Shown here piece after piece: positions 46,315 to 57,927 of a stretch of 64,000 nucleotides of DNA. The stretch is from Arachis hypogaea (taxonomy: Eukaryota; Streptophyta; Magnoliopsida; Fabales; Fabaceae). The notes beneath the pieces were generated by a model that made no database searches, had not been told where the DNA came from, and saw nothing but the letters and a program-made list of their open reading frames with translations. The translations under genes and the position numbers were made by a program. Every line of letters starts with the position of its first letter. Within the stretch, counting starts at the first letter, position 1. Where the stretch lies: assembly GCF_003086295.3 (NCBI RefSeq), contig NC_092048.1, positions 74,982,290 to 75,046,289 of the forward strand. Reading direction: 5' to 3'.

Positions 46315-48497
46315 ATGGCTCATGTGATTAATCTGAGTCCTACAATTGCTTTAGATAATGATATTTTGGATCATATTTGGTCGGACAAAGATGTCTCGTA
46401 TGGTCACTTGAGATTCTTTGGATGCAAAGCATTTGTTCATGTTCCAAAGGATGAGAGGTCCAAGTTGGATGTGAAGACGAGGCAGTGCATTTTTATTGGG
46501 TATGGTCAAGATGAGTTTGGTTACAGGCTTTATGATCTAGTTGAAAAGAAGCTTGTAAGAAGCCGTGATGTAGAGTTTATTGAAAATCAGACCATTGAGG
46601 ACATTGAAAAGGCAAAGAAGAGTCAATCACAAGAGAGCAGTGACTTGACTTATGTAGATCCAGTTCAGCCTCCTCCTTTGTCAGAACTAGCAGAGAATCA
46701 AGATCAGGAGCATATGCAGCAAAATGAGCCTTTGGTTCCTGATGAACAGGAGATGGGAGATCTGATTGATGCTCCAGTTGATGATGATGCTGATAATCAA
46801 CCTGAGCTACCTGGAGATCTACTAGGTTTCTATCCTAGGAGGTCTACTAGAGAGCGATGACCTTCAATGAGGTATCCTTCTAATGAGTATGTGACATTTA
46901 CTGATGGATATGTGACCTTGACTGATGGGGGAGAACCTGAATGCTGTGCGGAAGCTATGGAAGGCGACGACAATAAGAAATGGTTTAATGCATTGCAAGA
47001 TGAAATGAAATCCTTGCATGATAATTAAATATTTGAGCTTGTGAAGTTGCCAAAAGGGAAGAAAGCTTTGCAGAACAGGCGGGTTTATAGGTTGAAGCAT
47101 GAAGAAAATTCTCAGTGTCCAAGGTACAAGGCTAGATTGGTGGTCAAGGGCAACAGGCAGAAAAAGGGAGTTGACTATAATGAAATCTTTTCACTGGTTG
47201 TGAGAAGATCTTCTATTAGGACTATTTTGAGTTTGGCTGCAAGTCTTGATTTAGAGATAGAGTAGATGGATGTGAAAACAGCTTTCCTTCATGGCGATCT
47301 TAAGGATGAAATTTACATGGAACAACCTGAAGTTTCATGGTAAAGGGCAAAGAGGATCATGTTTGCAAACTGAAGAAGAGCTTGTATGGCTTGAAGCAAG
47401 CTCCAAGACAATGGTACAAGAAGTTCGAGTCTGTTATGGCATAACAAGGCTACAAGAAGACTACTTCTGATCATTGTGTATTTGTTAAACATTTTTCTAG
47501 TAATGATTTTATTATCCTTTTGATATATGTTGATGACATGCTTATTGTTGGTCAGAATGCTTCTAAGATTGATATGTTGAAGAAGCAACTTGCAATGTCA
47601 TTTGCAATGAAGGACCTTGGGCTGGCAAAGGAGATTCTTGGTATAAGAATCGAGTGTGATAGAAAGGGGAAGAAACTTTAGTTGTCACAGGAGAAATGCA
47701 TAGAGACAATATTGCACAGGTTTCAAATGGATAAAGCAAAGGCCGTCAGTACTCCTTTTGCTACACACTTCAAATTGAGTTGCAAGTAAAGTCCATCAAG
47801 TGATGAAGAGATGAAAGACATGGAAAAAGTTCCATATGCATCAGCCATGGGTAGTTTAATGTATGCTATGGTGTGCACAAGACCGGATATAGCTCATGCT
47901 GTTGGTTGTGTTAGCCGTTTTGTTTCAAACCCAGGAAGAGAGCATTGGAATGCTGTAAAATGGATAATGAGATATCTTCGTGGTACTTCTAACATGAAGT
48001 TGTGTTATGGAAGTGATAAGCCTATTCTAGTTAGTTACACTGACTCAGACATGGCAGGAGATATTGACTCTAGAAGGTCCATTTCAGGCTTCTTGATCAA
48101 CTTTGCAGGTGGAGCTGTGTCTTGGCAACCTAGATTGCAGAAATTTGTTGCTTTGTCTACTACCGAGGCCGAGTTTATTGCCATTATCGAAGCGTGCAAG
48201 GAGATGCTTTGGATGAAGAAATTCTTAAAGGAACACGGGTTTACTTAAGAGAGGTATGTGTTATTTTGTGATAGTCAAAGTGCTATACATCTTGGTAAAA
48301 ACTCTACCTTTCATTCTCGATCCAAACATATTGATATGAGGTATCATTGGATACGTGATGTTTTGGATGCTGAGTTGTTGGAACTTGAAAATGTTCATAC
48401 TGATGAGAATGGTTCTGATATGATGACCAAGGCATTACCAAGATGGAAGTTTGAAGTTTTTTGCTTAATCGGCGGATTGAAGGTTACCTCCACATAG
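46315..48497 (+). pseudogene. pol: copia integrase end, RT and RNase H, decayed
   Basis: After 46315 the frame reads HVINLSPT, FFGCKAFVHVPK and GYRLYD (integrase C-terminus), then an acidic linker. RT blocks run from about 46940, with the active-site YVDDML near 47530, but stops at 46858, near 47026, 47263 and later, and shifts near 47340, break it. RNase H is seen in TRPDIAHAVG, YTDSDMAGD, STTEAEF, then DSQSAIHLGKNS and TKALPRWKFE up to TAG at 48495. Confidence 0.88.
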
Positions 48498-48501
48498 TCA
48501 T

Positions 48502-48513
48502 GAGGGGGAGATT
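48502..48513 (+). other. Polypurine tract of the copia element
   Basis: GAGGGGGAGATT stands directly before the 3' LTR start and is the usual plus-strand primer. Confidence 0.85.
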
Positions 48514-49200
48514 TGTTGGGTTTTTGGGCTCCCTTCCTATGTGGAGAAAAATCCCAAATATTAGTATCCAATCCCATGAATAGTTGAAGTGGCTGAGGTG
48601 AGTTAGGGTTGAGAGAGAGAGGTCATTTTGAAAGGAAAACACCAAACACTAGAGAGAAAAGAAGAGAGAAAGTTATTTTTGCATATACATAAAGCTGTCT
48701 CTGTAAATTGGTCACTACAGATTTATTAACCGTTGGATCAAGCTCAAATTTGGACAGTATGTTCTAAACATCTGATTCTTTGATTTCACTGTTCGGATCT
48801 TCGATTCGATGTCTGTAACTGGAGATATTGGCCATGCACAGTAGCTCTATTTTTGTGGTATTTTCATCTTCTTGTTCTTGTTTTAAAAGCTTTGAAACTT
48901 GGGTTGTTTGGCTTGTTGTATGCACGTTTTGTGCAGTAATTTGTGACTTTCTTGTATTCTATTTTTCATCATAGTGAAGCTATTTCCTGGTCTTGGTGAC
49001 TCGTGATTTTTACTTCTCTCATTGAGGAGGTTTTTCACGTTAAAAATCTTGGTGTGTTAGCTTGTGTTTCTAATTTCTGGTTTATGTGATTTTTCCGCTG
49101 CTATTGGGTATTATTGTGCTGGTGTTAATACTTGTTGTGAGTGGATATTGTTGCTCCTCTAATTCTTACAAGTAGAAAATTGTGTATTTTATTCCTATCA
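48514..49200 (+). repeat. 3' LTR of the copia element
   Basis: It starts TGTTGGG and ends CCTATCA, followed by the target duplication GTCTG. Confidence 0.93.
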
Positions 49201-49205
49201 GTCTG

Positions 49206-49552
49206 CATGTGATTGCAGTAGCTGGCAGTGGTTGAGAATTCTTGCCACCTCTAAAGTTAAGGTCTGTTGGATGGTGCTCAATCAAGACATCAGAGATTAC
49301 ATTCACATAATTTTGAACATGCCCATCATCACCATTTATCAAATAAGGATATAGCAAAAGCATCTTACATTAACACAACTCAAAATAATCTATGCAAAGA
49401 AAAAATGCACACCACATTTAAGTAGATTATAAGACCACGTCACAAAATCATTGTACAAATTTGACATTTGAATATATGGACGTTGAAAATTTTAGACAAA
49501 AACTTGATCGAAAGTATCCACATAATTTAATTGGTAGGAGACCCGAGTGATC
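49206..49552 (-). other. Flank of the copia insertion, unassigned short ORF
   Basis: A - strand ORF (to 49363) includes LLLYPYLINGDDGHV and IEHHPTDLNFRGG. Without the copia it would run toward the SMAX1-like fragment, but I cannot place it in that family or another. The rest is AT-rich. Confidence 0.35.
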
Positions 49553-49673
49553 TTTTTTTTTTTAACAAAAGAAGCTCAACACAATAAAGTGGAGCAGTGT
49601 GGAACTAAGCGCACTAGAAACAAGACATAACACACATAACTAGTATAACCCGTTGTCATCTCCGGCATTGCCA

Positions 49674-50357
49674 TCAACAACCAAACGGATTAACTCCACC
49701 CCATTCCTTATAACTCGAAAATGACATAATCTTTACACCTTCAACACTTGTTTCTGAGCTCTGAAAAACTCTGCTATTCCGCTCCAACCAAATGTTCCAA
49801 ATAACTGCACAAAATCCTATTAGCCATTTCTTTTGCTCCGACTTTTCGCCTGGTACTCCAGTCCAACTCTTGAGGAACTCTTTAATGGACCCCGGTATGG
49901 CCCATGCTCTATCAGTAAACTTCAACCAAGCACACCATACCTGCCATGTAAACTCACAGGCAAAAAACAAGTGATGAACAAATTCTCTACCCTTTTTACA
50001 CAATACACATATATTATCATTATGATTAATAATGCCCAGTCTACTCAGCCTCTCCTTTGTGTTGACACTGCCTACTAAAACAAACCATATAAATAGTTTA
50101 ACTCTTGGAGGAACCAAGCCTCTCCAAATCGAGCTAGTGTAGCTGTAACTTGTGATATCTTCTGGAAGAGTCCCTTTCTGCAGCACCTGCACAAAAGAAT
50201 TAGTAGAAAAAATACCTTTTTTTGCCAAATTTCTATACAATTGAGTCCTCTCTATCACTCATTAATCTTACAGCCCGTAATCGGTCATGAAGTTGATTGA
50301 GCAACTCTAACTCCCATTGGAATAGTTCTCTCCTCCACTGGAAGTTCCAGACCCACT
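49674..50357 (-). pseudogene. LINE ORF2 C-terminal part (zf-RVT domain)
   Basis: It reads LVPPRVKLFIWFV, then ICVLCKK and VHHLFFACEFTWQVW, the Cys/His pattern of the zf-RVT domain at the end of plant LINE ORF2. Upstream, a TAG where Trp is expected and an extra T near 50225 break the link to the part right of element C. The tail to 49674 ends in YKEWGGVNPFGC. Confidence 0.85.
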
Positions 50358-52171
50358 TGATGACAAGTCATCTTAGCCTAGTTTCACTAGCCTTTTTCTT
50401 TTGTTTTCAATTGATTTTATGCACTTTCTTAAGCCATAAGCAAGCCAATAGGGTAGATTTCCATGTTTCCTTTGATTCAATCAACCATGGATGAATTCAT
50501 GCACTTTCATGAGATTTTATGCTATAATTGTCATATATTATGAAAGAAACACAATCTCATGATTTGGGGCATAGCTTTGATTGTTTTGATTGATTGATGA
50601 TAGGTGAAAAGAGTTTTGAAGAAGGTTGAAGAAAGAAGGAATGGCTAGGAGCAAGAGAGAACAAAAAGCTTGAGCCAAAGTTTGCCTCAAACTTTAGCTC
50701 AAACTTTTGGAAGAATTGAAAACACCCCAGAGGAAAAAAGCTTGAGCCAAAGTTTGCCTCAAACTTTAGCTCAAACTTTTGGGAAAAAAGCTTGAGCCAA
50801 TGTTTGCCTCAAACTTTTTGGCAAACGTTGGCATCACAAAACCTACACCCTGGAGGAGAAAAGCTTGCGCCAACGTTTGCCTCAAACTTTTTGGCAAACG
50901 TTGGCGCCACACTTGCACACCCTAGAGGAGAAAAGCTTGCGCCAACGTTTGCCTCAAGCTTTTTGGCAAACGTTGGCGCCACACATATACACAAGGGGAC
51001 CAACGTTTGAGCAAAAGTTTGACCTCAAACTTTAGCCCAAACGTTGGTAGCAGCAAGTGAAGCCATCTGGTATAAAAAGTTTGAGTAAAAGTTTGCCTCA
51101 AACTTTTACTCAAACTTTTATGATTCTTGACCCGGTTCACAATGGGTTTCTCTTCAACTCCAAGAGCAATCAACAGAGACTCTTATCAACCCAATTCTAT
51201 CAAGAGCAAAGGCCCAATTCAAGGCTTGAAGACCATTTGAAGAAAGTGTATAAATAGCTTAGGATTTAAGTTTTAAAGGGAGATTTTCCTTAGAGAATTT
51301 TCAGAACAGTTACAGTGGAGAGCACCTTGACATTTTTGCATTGTTGTTTTTAGAATTCAAGAGAATTAGGGAGGAGAATTGATCTCTCTTCTTCCTTGTT
51401 CTTGTTTGAGCACTTTTTACTTTTCTTGTTTCGGATCTTGGGTGGAGAATTGAAGAACTTCTGTTTCAATCTCACCTTGAGATCTCGTTTAATTTTCTGC
51501 ATAATTGAATTTCCATTTCTGTTAACTGCTTCGGCTTCTACTCTTCTGCAATTTACATTTCTTTATTTCCTTTGCAATTGTTCTTGCTAGATATAGGAAG
51601 GTAGTGAGATCTAGACTTGGCTATCTAGTCTCTTGAGTCCTGAGATCTATAACTTTCAATTTTAATTTCCTTGTTTCGTTGTCACACCAAGCTTATTCTC
51701 ATTTTCATTTAAGATCCGGTTTAATTGAATCCATTTTTTACATTCCTGTTTGTTGAATTTTTCTTTTTCTTGTTTAATTTCTGCAAATCCATTTCCCAAT
51801 TCCCTTTACAATTCAAGCCATTTACATTTCTTGCACTTTAAGATTCTGCAATTTACATTTCTTGCGTTCTAAGTTTCTACCATTTAATTTCTTGTTCTTT
51901 AAGATTCAGCACTTTATTTTCTGTTCTCTTTAATTTCATGCAATTTACCCATTCCCTTTACTTTCCATGCAATTTAAATTCTGTTAATCACAAATCACTC
52001 AACCAAATCTTGATTCGCTTGACTAAATCAACCACTAAACTGAAATTGCTCAATCCTTCAATCCCTGTGGGATCGACCTCACTCACGTGAGTTATTATTA
52101 CTTGATACGACCCGGTGCACTTGCCGGTGAGTTTTGTGTGTTTGGAATTCATTTTCTGAAAATACACATCA
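50358..52171 (+). repeat. 5' LTR of element C
   Basis: It starts TGATGACAAG and ends CACATCA. U3 has a tandem array of 72-73-bp units with long inverted repeats (50797-50979), then more CAAACTT words. A TATA box (TATAAATAG) is near 51250. U5 is close to that of element A. Confidence 0.93.
50867..50979. repeat. Tandem 72-bp units with 15-bp perfect inverted repeats
   Basis: The arms GCGCCAACGTTTGCC and GGCAAACGTTGGCGC lie at 50867-50881 and 50893-50907, with an 11-nt loop. The same structure recurs at 50939-50979, 72 bp on. A less perfect unit precedes at about 50797. The other LTR has the same pair at 59431-59471 and 59503-59543. Confidence 0.88.
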
Positions 52172-52177
52172 AGTTTT

Positions 52178-52195
52178 TGGCGCCGTTGCCGGGGA
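52178..52195 (+). other. Primer binding site of element C, tRNA-Asp type
   Basis: The 18-nt site is identical to that of element A and lies 6 nt after the LTR. Confidence 0.92.
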
Positions 52196-52369
52196 TTGAA
52201 ATAGATTGACAATGATTAAGTAAAGTGGAGATCTAGATCAAGCACTTTTTCTTTTCTGTTTCTTTAATTTTTGACTGACACACTAACTGTTTGAAATTTT
52301 GCTTAAACTAAACTTCATTCTAGCAATAGATTGAAGTGTTACTGGTGGTGTTTCTTTTGTTTTGTTTGT

Positions 52370-54177
52370 ATGTCAGGTACAGGGAGATCCATTCCTGTTT
52401 TATCTGAAACTGACCAGAGAACTCTTAGAAGGTTAAGAAGAGCTGAAAGAGGGAAAAATATTGTTGGAGAGGAAGAATCTGAGGAAGAATATCACGAGAT
52501 GGAAGGAGATCCATCTAATCCAGGAGGAGGGGTTAACAATAACCCACAACAGAGGAGAGTACTGGCCTCTTATACCTTTGCAAATGCTAGACATTGTGGA
52601 AGCAGCATTCTCACCCCTAATGTCAATGTAAATAACTTTGAACTGAAGCCACAACTCATCACATTGGTCCAAAACAACTGCTCGTTTGGGGGAGGACCAT
52701 TGGAGGATCCAAATCAACATCTATCTACCTTCTTAAGGATTTGTGACACTGTCAAATCCAATGGCGTGAATCCTGAAACTTACAAGCTTCTGCTGTTCCC
52801 GTTCTCATTAAGGGACAAGGCCGCACAATGGCTTGAAACTTTTCCCCAAGGAAGTATCACTAGTTGGGATGACTTGGTGACTAAATTTCTAGCCAAATTC
52901 TATCCACCCCAAAGAGTCATCAGGTTGAAAACCGAGGTGCAAACATTCACACAATTAGATGCCGAATCCTTGTATGAAGCATGGGAGAGGTACAAAGCCT
53001 TATCAGAAAGTGTCCTCCAGAGATGTTCAATGAATGGGACGTGCTGCAAAATTTTTATGAAGGCCTGACATTGAAATCTCAAGAGGCATTAGATCATTCT
53101 GCTGGAGGTTCACTACAACTGATAAAAACTGCTGAGGAAGCCCAGAATCTTGTGGACATGGTGGCTAACAATCAATATTTCTTTGCTCATCAAAGAAATC
53201 GCCAACCATCACAAAGGAGAGGAGTAATGGAGCTAGAAGGAGTAGATTCAATCTTAGCTCAAAACAAAATGATGCAGCAACAAATTCAACAACAGTTTGA
53301 ACAAATGGCCAAAAGGATTGATAGCCTTCAAGTAGCAGCTGTGAACACAAGCCAACCATCAACTGTATGGGTGCAGAATGAAGAAAGCCAAGAAGAGCAA
53401 CAACAGGAGCAAGTGCAGTACATGCATAACCAAAACTCTGGACAGAATGAAGTGTATGGTGACACATACAACCCATCTTGGAAGAACCACCCAAACCTCA
53501 GATGGGGAGCCAATCACAACCAAAACCAACAACCATGGCAGAGGAACTCAAACCAAAACACTTCAAGAAACAACCAAAACCACAACCAGCAGCAAATTAA
53601 CCAAAACCCTTACAGAAAACCTCAAAACAACTACCCCAACCCCAACCATTACCAATCCAATAATCAACCCACCAACCAAAATGCCCACCATCCACCATCC
53701 ACATCTCACAACCCACCACAAGCATCACCTGAATCTCAAAGACTCACTAACTTGGAAACTTTGATAGACAAAATATGGAAACACCAGGAAATGACAACCA
53801 AGAACCATGAAGCCTCCATGAAGAGCCTAGAGAGGCAGATTGGGCAAATCTCCAAGTAGATTTCTGTTGAGAGACCTTCAAGCTCACTGCCGAGTGACAC
53901 AATCCCAAATCCTAAGGAAGAATGCAAGGTGATACAATTAAGGAGTGGGAGAACATTGATGAGCAACAATGACACTACAAAGAAGCAAGTAGAGAGCAGC
54001 AAAAGACCAATAGAAGATGAAAAACAAACAAAGGCAGATGAAGCCAAGGATCAAGTTGTGATGCCAAACAAGAGCACTGAGAAACTCAAAGAGAAGAACA
54101 ACCAACCACACGGTTCAAAAGAAGTGATTCAGGGACAGCAGCAAGTAGGAAAGAGCATCACACCTCCACTGCCATAA
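52370..54177 (+). pseudogene. gag: gag of element C, broken
   Basis: The ATG at 52370 matches the start used in element A. The Retrotrans_gag region is about 52700-53150. One base is missing near 53001 compared with A, which shifts the frame from 2 to 1. The reading then continues through the Gln/Asn-rich tail to TAG at 53857-53859, where A has CAG. It goes on in the same frame to TAA at 54175, where about 44 bp present in A are missing. These breaks differ from those of A, so the two copies decayed independently after a common intact ancestor. Confidence 0.88.
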
Positions 54178-55222
54178 GTTCCTTGAGACTTTCAAAAAGC
54201 TGGAGATCAATATTCCCTTGGCTGAAGCACTTGAGCAAATGCCTCTGTATGCCAAGTTTTTGAAGGAGCTTATCAACAAGAAAATAAGTTGGGACGAGAA
54301 AGAGACCATACTGCTTACTGAGGAATGCAGGGCTTTGATTCAAAAAGGGCTTCCTCCTAAGCTTGAAGACCCTGGGAGCTTTTTGCTGCCTTGCACCGTT
54401 GGGGAATTAACCATCACTAAGGCAATGTGCGATCTAGGAGCAAGTATTAACTTAATTCCCTCCTCTTTGGTGAAAAAGCTGCGTATAGAGGAAGTTAAAC
54501 CGGTACAGATGTCTCTAGAGCTGGTAGATAAGTCAATGTTATACTCCAGGGGTGTAATTGAAAATCTTCTAGTCAAGGTGGACAAATTCATATACCCTGC
54601 AGATTTTGTGGTTCTAGATTCAGATGAGGATGAAAGTGACTCCATCATACTTGGGAGACCGTTCTTGGCCACTGCCAGGGCTATCATAGACGTAGAGCAA
54701 GGAGAATTAACTCTCAGAATGCATGATAAGAGTGTCACTCTGAAAGTATTACCAGAAGCACAGTTCAGTGATGAGAAGAAAGACTATATGGAACTCGACA
54801 AGGAAGAATCACAGTTAAAGGAAGAAAGCAACAAGGCAATTCACAGCAACATCCCAAGGCAAAAGATTGTGCAGAAGAATGAAGAAGTTCAAGAGGATAT
54901 TGGAATATTAGCCACTAAGAAGAGAGATCTCCAAAGTAAACCTACGGCCAGAGAAGAAAGATCAACAAAAGAAAGGAAGAAACACAGAAACAAAACAAAA
55001 AGAGGTTGGAAGAACAGAAAGATTCCAACAGAAGGGCTTTCCAAAGGTGATAAAGTGCAATTGATTTATCAACAACTAGGAGCAAGCCAACAGACTGATG
55101 ATTACTACACTGTCAGCAATATACTCTCATTAGAGCATGCTGAAATTGAACACCAAGGAACAAAGAGGAGGATCGCAGTCAGGGGAGACAAGTTGAGGCA
55201 CTACAGTCATCAACCACCATAA
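54178..55222 (+). pseudogene. Protease joined to a basic linker and novel tail, no RT or integrase
   Basis: The open frame has [16 protein letters not shown], then the protease with CDLGASINL near 54430 and ILGRPFLATA near 54650, here with the normal Gly. After LTLRMHDKSVTLKV it leaves the element A sequence. It runs through an acidic then Lys/Arg-rich stretch (54770-55020) into a tail with GDKVQLIYQQLG, DDYYTVSNILSLEHAEIEH and RGDKLRHY, ending at TAA 55220-55222. The tail looks rich in beta strands, somewhat like an integrase C-terminal SH3-like region, but I do not recognise it. The join appears to be a designed feature of a non-autonomous family more than a random deletion, since the frame is kept. 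Confidence 0.8.
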
Positions 55223-55235
55223 AAAAAAGCCCCAG

Positions 55236-55283
55236 TGTCAAGCTAGTGACAATAAAAGAGCGCTCCATGGGAGGCAACCCATG
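55236..55283 (+). other. Two stem-loops after the coding stop (element C)
   Basis: Stem 1 pairs TGTCA with TGACA around AGCTAG (55236-55251). Stem 2 pairs CATGGG with CCCATG around AGGCAA (55266-55283). Stem 2 differs in its paired bases from element B but keeps full pairing. Confidence 0.72.
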
Positions 55284-56397
55284 ATTTAAGATTTATGTCA
55301 TTTTAAATTCAATAAGCTATGATCACCTGAGCATGAATTTTTTTTTTCATGAACGTACTTAATGAATGCATGCAATTTTTTTTAAACATATGCTAAGACT
55401 TCTAAAGTTTGGTGTGCCTTCAAGCACACCAAACCAGTGTTACAAACATTTTCATACTATATGCTTAGTTATCCTGATGAAGCATATGACCAAAGACTAA
55501 GTTTGGTATTTTTCTTCTCATGAAAATTAAAAATCATGCACCAATGATCATACGTTGTCACTTTCTGAGACTTTTCAATTGAAAAGAAATCATATTCTGT
55601 GATAAAGGCATCAATTGTGATTAACTACTGGCATCTCACATTTACCCCTTAACAAGAGACAAGTTTGGTGTTCATCAAACCTTGATGCACTGATTAAGGG
55701 ACACAATTGATCCTTCATGAAAAAAAAAAGAAAAAAAAAGAAAAAGAAAAATATGATGAAAACATTTCTTATAAACATTTAACCAAGAGTGACATTGGGA
55801 TTTCAAGAACACTAGTTGGAGGAAGAAACATTTTTAAACTATATGACCAAACATTAAGTTTGGTGTCCTCCAAGAAAAGTCACGGTTAGAATGGATATAA
55901 GGAATGAGAGTTCATATAGTTGTGAATAAAGGAAGCATTCTTGCCACGGATCGATAATGTTGATCTTTGATGTCTTGTTGTGATGACTAGGTGGTCAAAG
56001 AACACTCAATGAAAGAGACAAGACAAAGGGAGAGCATAGCATGAGGACAAAATCCCATCACATGTCTCAAAAAGTGAATCTGCCACTCCTTGGAATGATC
56101 ACGTTAAAGACCATTGAAAAAGCAAGTTTTGTCTTCATTCACCCTCACATGCACACCTTTGATTCACATAGTATCCAATTGCATCCCAGCCTTCCATTGT
56201 TCATTTAAGTAACACACCACCTTCAAGCCATGCACATAACCGAAGAGTTGCACACCCCATACACTCCAACCATTCAAACTCTATTCCCATCATCATTCTT
56301 CATCATATAAGCTCAGCCTCAATTACTTTTCTTGTCAAAATCTCCAACTTTCTTCACACTCCCTTTAACCCTAAGGAGATCAACCAACCAAGTGATC
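55284..56397 (+). other. Non-coding spacer before the extra ORF of element C
   Basis: It has no coding region. AAGTTTGGTGT-type motifs lie at 55403, 55498, 55670 and 55855. An A-rich microsatellite is at about 55720-55750. Confidence 0.7.
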
Positions 56398-57927
56398 ATG
56401 GCCTCTTCCTCAAGAACCAAACGAAGAAAAGGAAAAGATCCCATGGTGGAGGAGAGTACACCTGAATATGACCGATGGAGATTTAGATCTTGGTACCATC
56501 AATTACAACTTCAATGGATGAATGAAAAGAAGATATTTCCAGAGGTTCCACTCTTGCTACCAGATGAAGGGTGCCAAGAAATGAAGGACAAGATTAGAAA
56601 GAGGAAATGGGAAGAACTCGTCTCACCTATCACTCGGGTCAATGCAAATATCATAAGAGAGTTTTATGCCAATATCCCAAGACTTAACACAGGTGAAGCC
56701 CCAACGTACAAGAGCTATGTACGGGGGATGGAAGTAGACTTTAGTTCAGATGCCATCAAGAAAGTCTTGGGACTAAAATCAGTCCGCTTTGGTGAACCGG
56801 GATACCACCAAAGGGTAAATGGAGATCCGGATTATGATAGAATTTCAAGAGATATTTGCATGGTGAACTCATAATGGGAAGGAGATACCAAAAACAAATA
56901 CAAGTATCTGAGGAGAGGAAACCTTACCCCAGAAGCAAAGGGATGGTATGAGCTATTGAAAAGATCAATTCTGGGCACGGTAAACACCTCAGAAGTCAAC
57001 AGGAAAAGAGCTGTTATGTTGCATTGCATCATGGTGGGAGGAGAGGTGAAGGTGCATGAAATCCTTGCAAAGGATATTCAAAAACTGGCAGAGAAGAACT
57101 CGGCTGGGTCTTGGTTATACTACCCAAGCACCATTTTGAGGTTGTGCGCAAGAGCTAAAGTGCCACTGGAGGAAGATAACCCAACATGGTTGAACCCGGG
57201 CATGCCTATAACCATTGAAAGAATGATGATGGTTACTGAAGGGCAGCAGAGCCGAAGACCACACGGAAGAAGGCAAAGAGAAGAACCAATGGAGGAAGAA
57301 GAGTTACAAGAGGGGGAAGAGCCACAAGAGGAAGAGGAACAGCAACATATTCCACCACATAACACTCTGGATATGACTCAGATGCAAGAAGCAATTGGAA
57401 GATTATCACAACAGTACATGAGAATTCAAGAGAGGCAAGAGGAATACCATTCACTGTACATGAAAAACCAACAAGAGCAAGAGGAACGGCAGTTAAGAAT
57501 GATGAACAGACAAAGTGAGTTTGAGTCAAAATTCTTCGTGATGCAAGAGGAGCATGCCTTTCAATCTCACGAATCATTTGGAAAGTTGGCACAAATGCAA
57601 GCCGAAAATTTGAGGGCTCTCAAAGAGTTCACAACCCTCCAAGATGCAAGATATAAAGTCCAAGCCGACTACAACATAAATAGTCAAATCAAACTGAACT
57701 ATATTGGAGAGCATCTGCACAACATGGATCCAGCATTTCCAACTTTCGATGAATTCTTCAAAGGGAGGAGTGAGATAGAAGTAAGCAATGCTATGAAACT
57801 TGAAGATAGAGTAGAGGAGACGATGAATAGAGCTGGGTTTTGGCGGGGTCAACAAACAACAGACATGGACACAGAGAACACCAACAACCAAGTATATGAA
57901 AGAAGAAAGAAAAAGCATGACAAATGA
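56398..57927 (+). pseudogene. Extra ORF of element C (plant transposon protein type), one nonsense codon
   Basis: The ATG at 56398 opens a frame of 510 codons that is complete except for one TAA near 56872-56874, likely from CAA. I chose this start because no earlier ATG is in frame. The N-terminus is basic (SRTKRRKGKD). The N-terminal half has REFYANIP and YKSYVRGMEVDFSSDAIKKVLGL, then RRGNLTPEAKGWYELLK and YYPSTILRLCARAKVPLE, which resemble the plant transposon protein domain I know as Transposase_32. The C-terminal half is acidic and Gln/Glu-rich with a long likely coiled coil (about 57290-57640), then a basic end (YERRKKKHDK). There is no signal peptide or membrane helix, so it does not look like an envelope protein. 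Its function is unknown. Confidence 0.75.

Larger units (their letters stand above)
43737..49200 (+). mobile_element. Ty1/copia LTR retrotransposon, complete but decayed
   Basis: LTRs are 43737-44419 and 48514-49200. The target duplication GTCTG is at 43732-43736 and 49201-49205. The primer site and purine tract are in place. The order gag, protease, integrase, RT, RNase H is that of Ty1/copia. LTRs differ at about 40 sites in 683 (about 6%), so it is the oldest LTR insertion here with both ends. Many stops and frameshifts break the coding part. Confidence 0.95.

Noticed and set aside
56398..57927. Envelope-like gene in element C
   Set aside because: No signal peptide, no membrane helix and no glycoprotein features; it matches plant transposon protein motifs instead.
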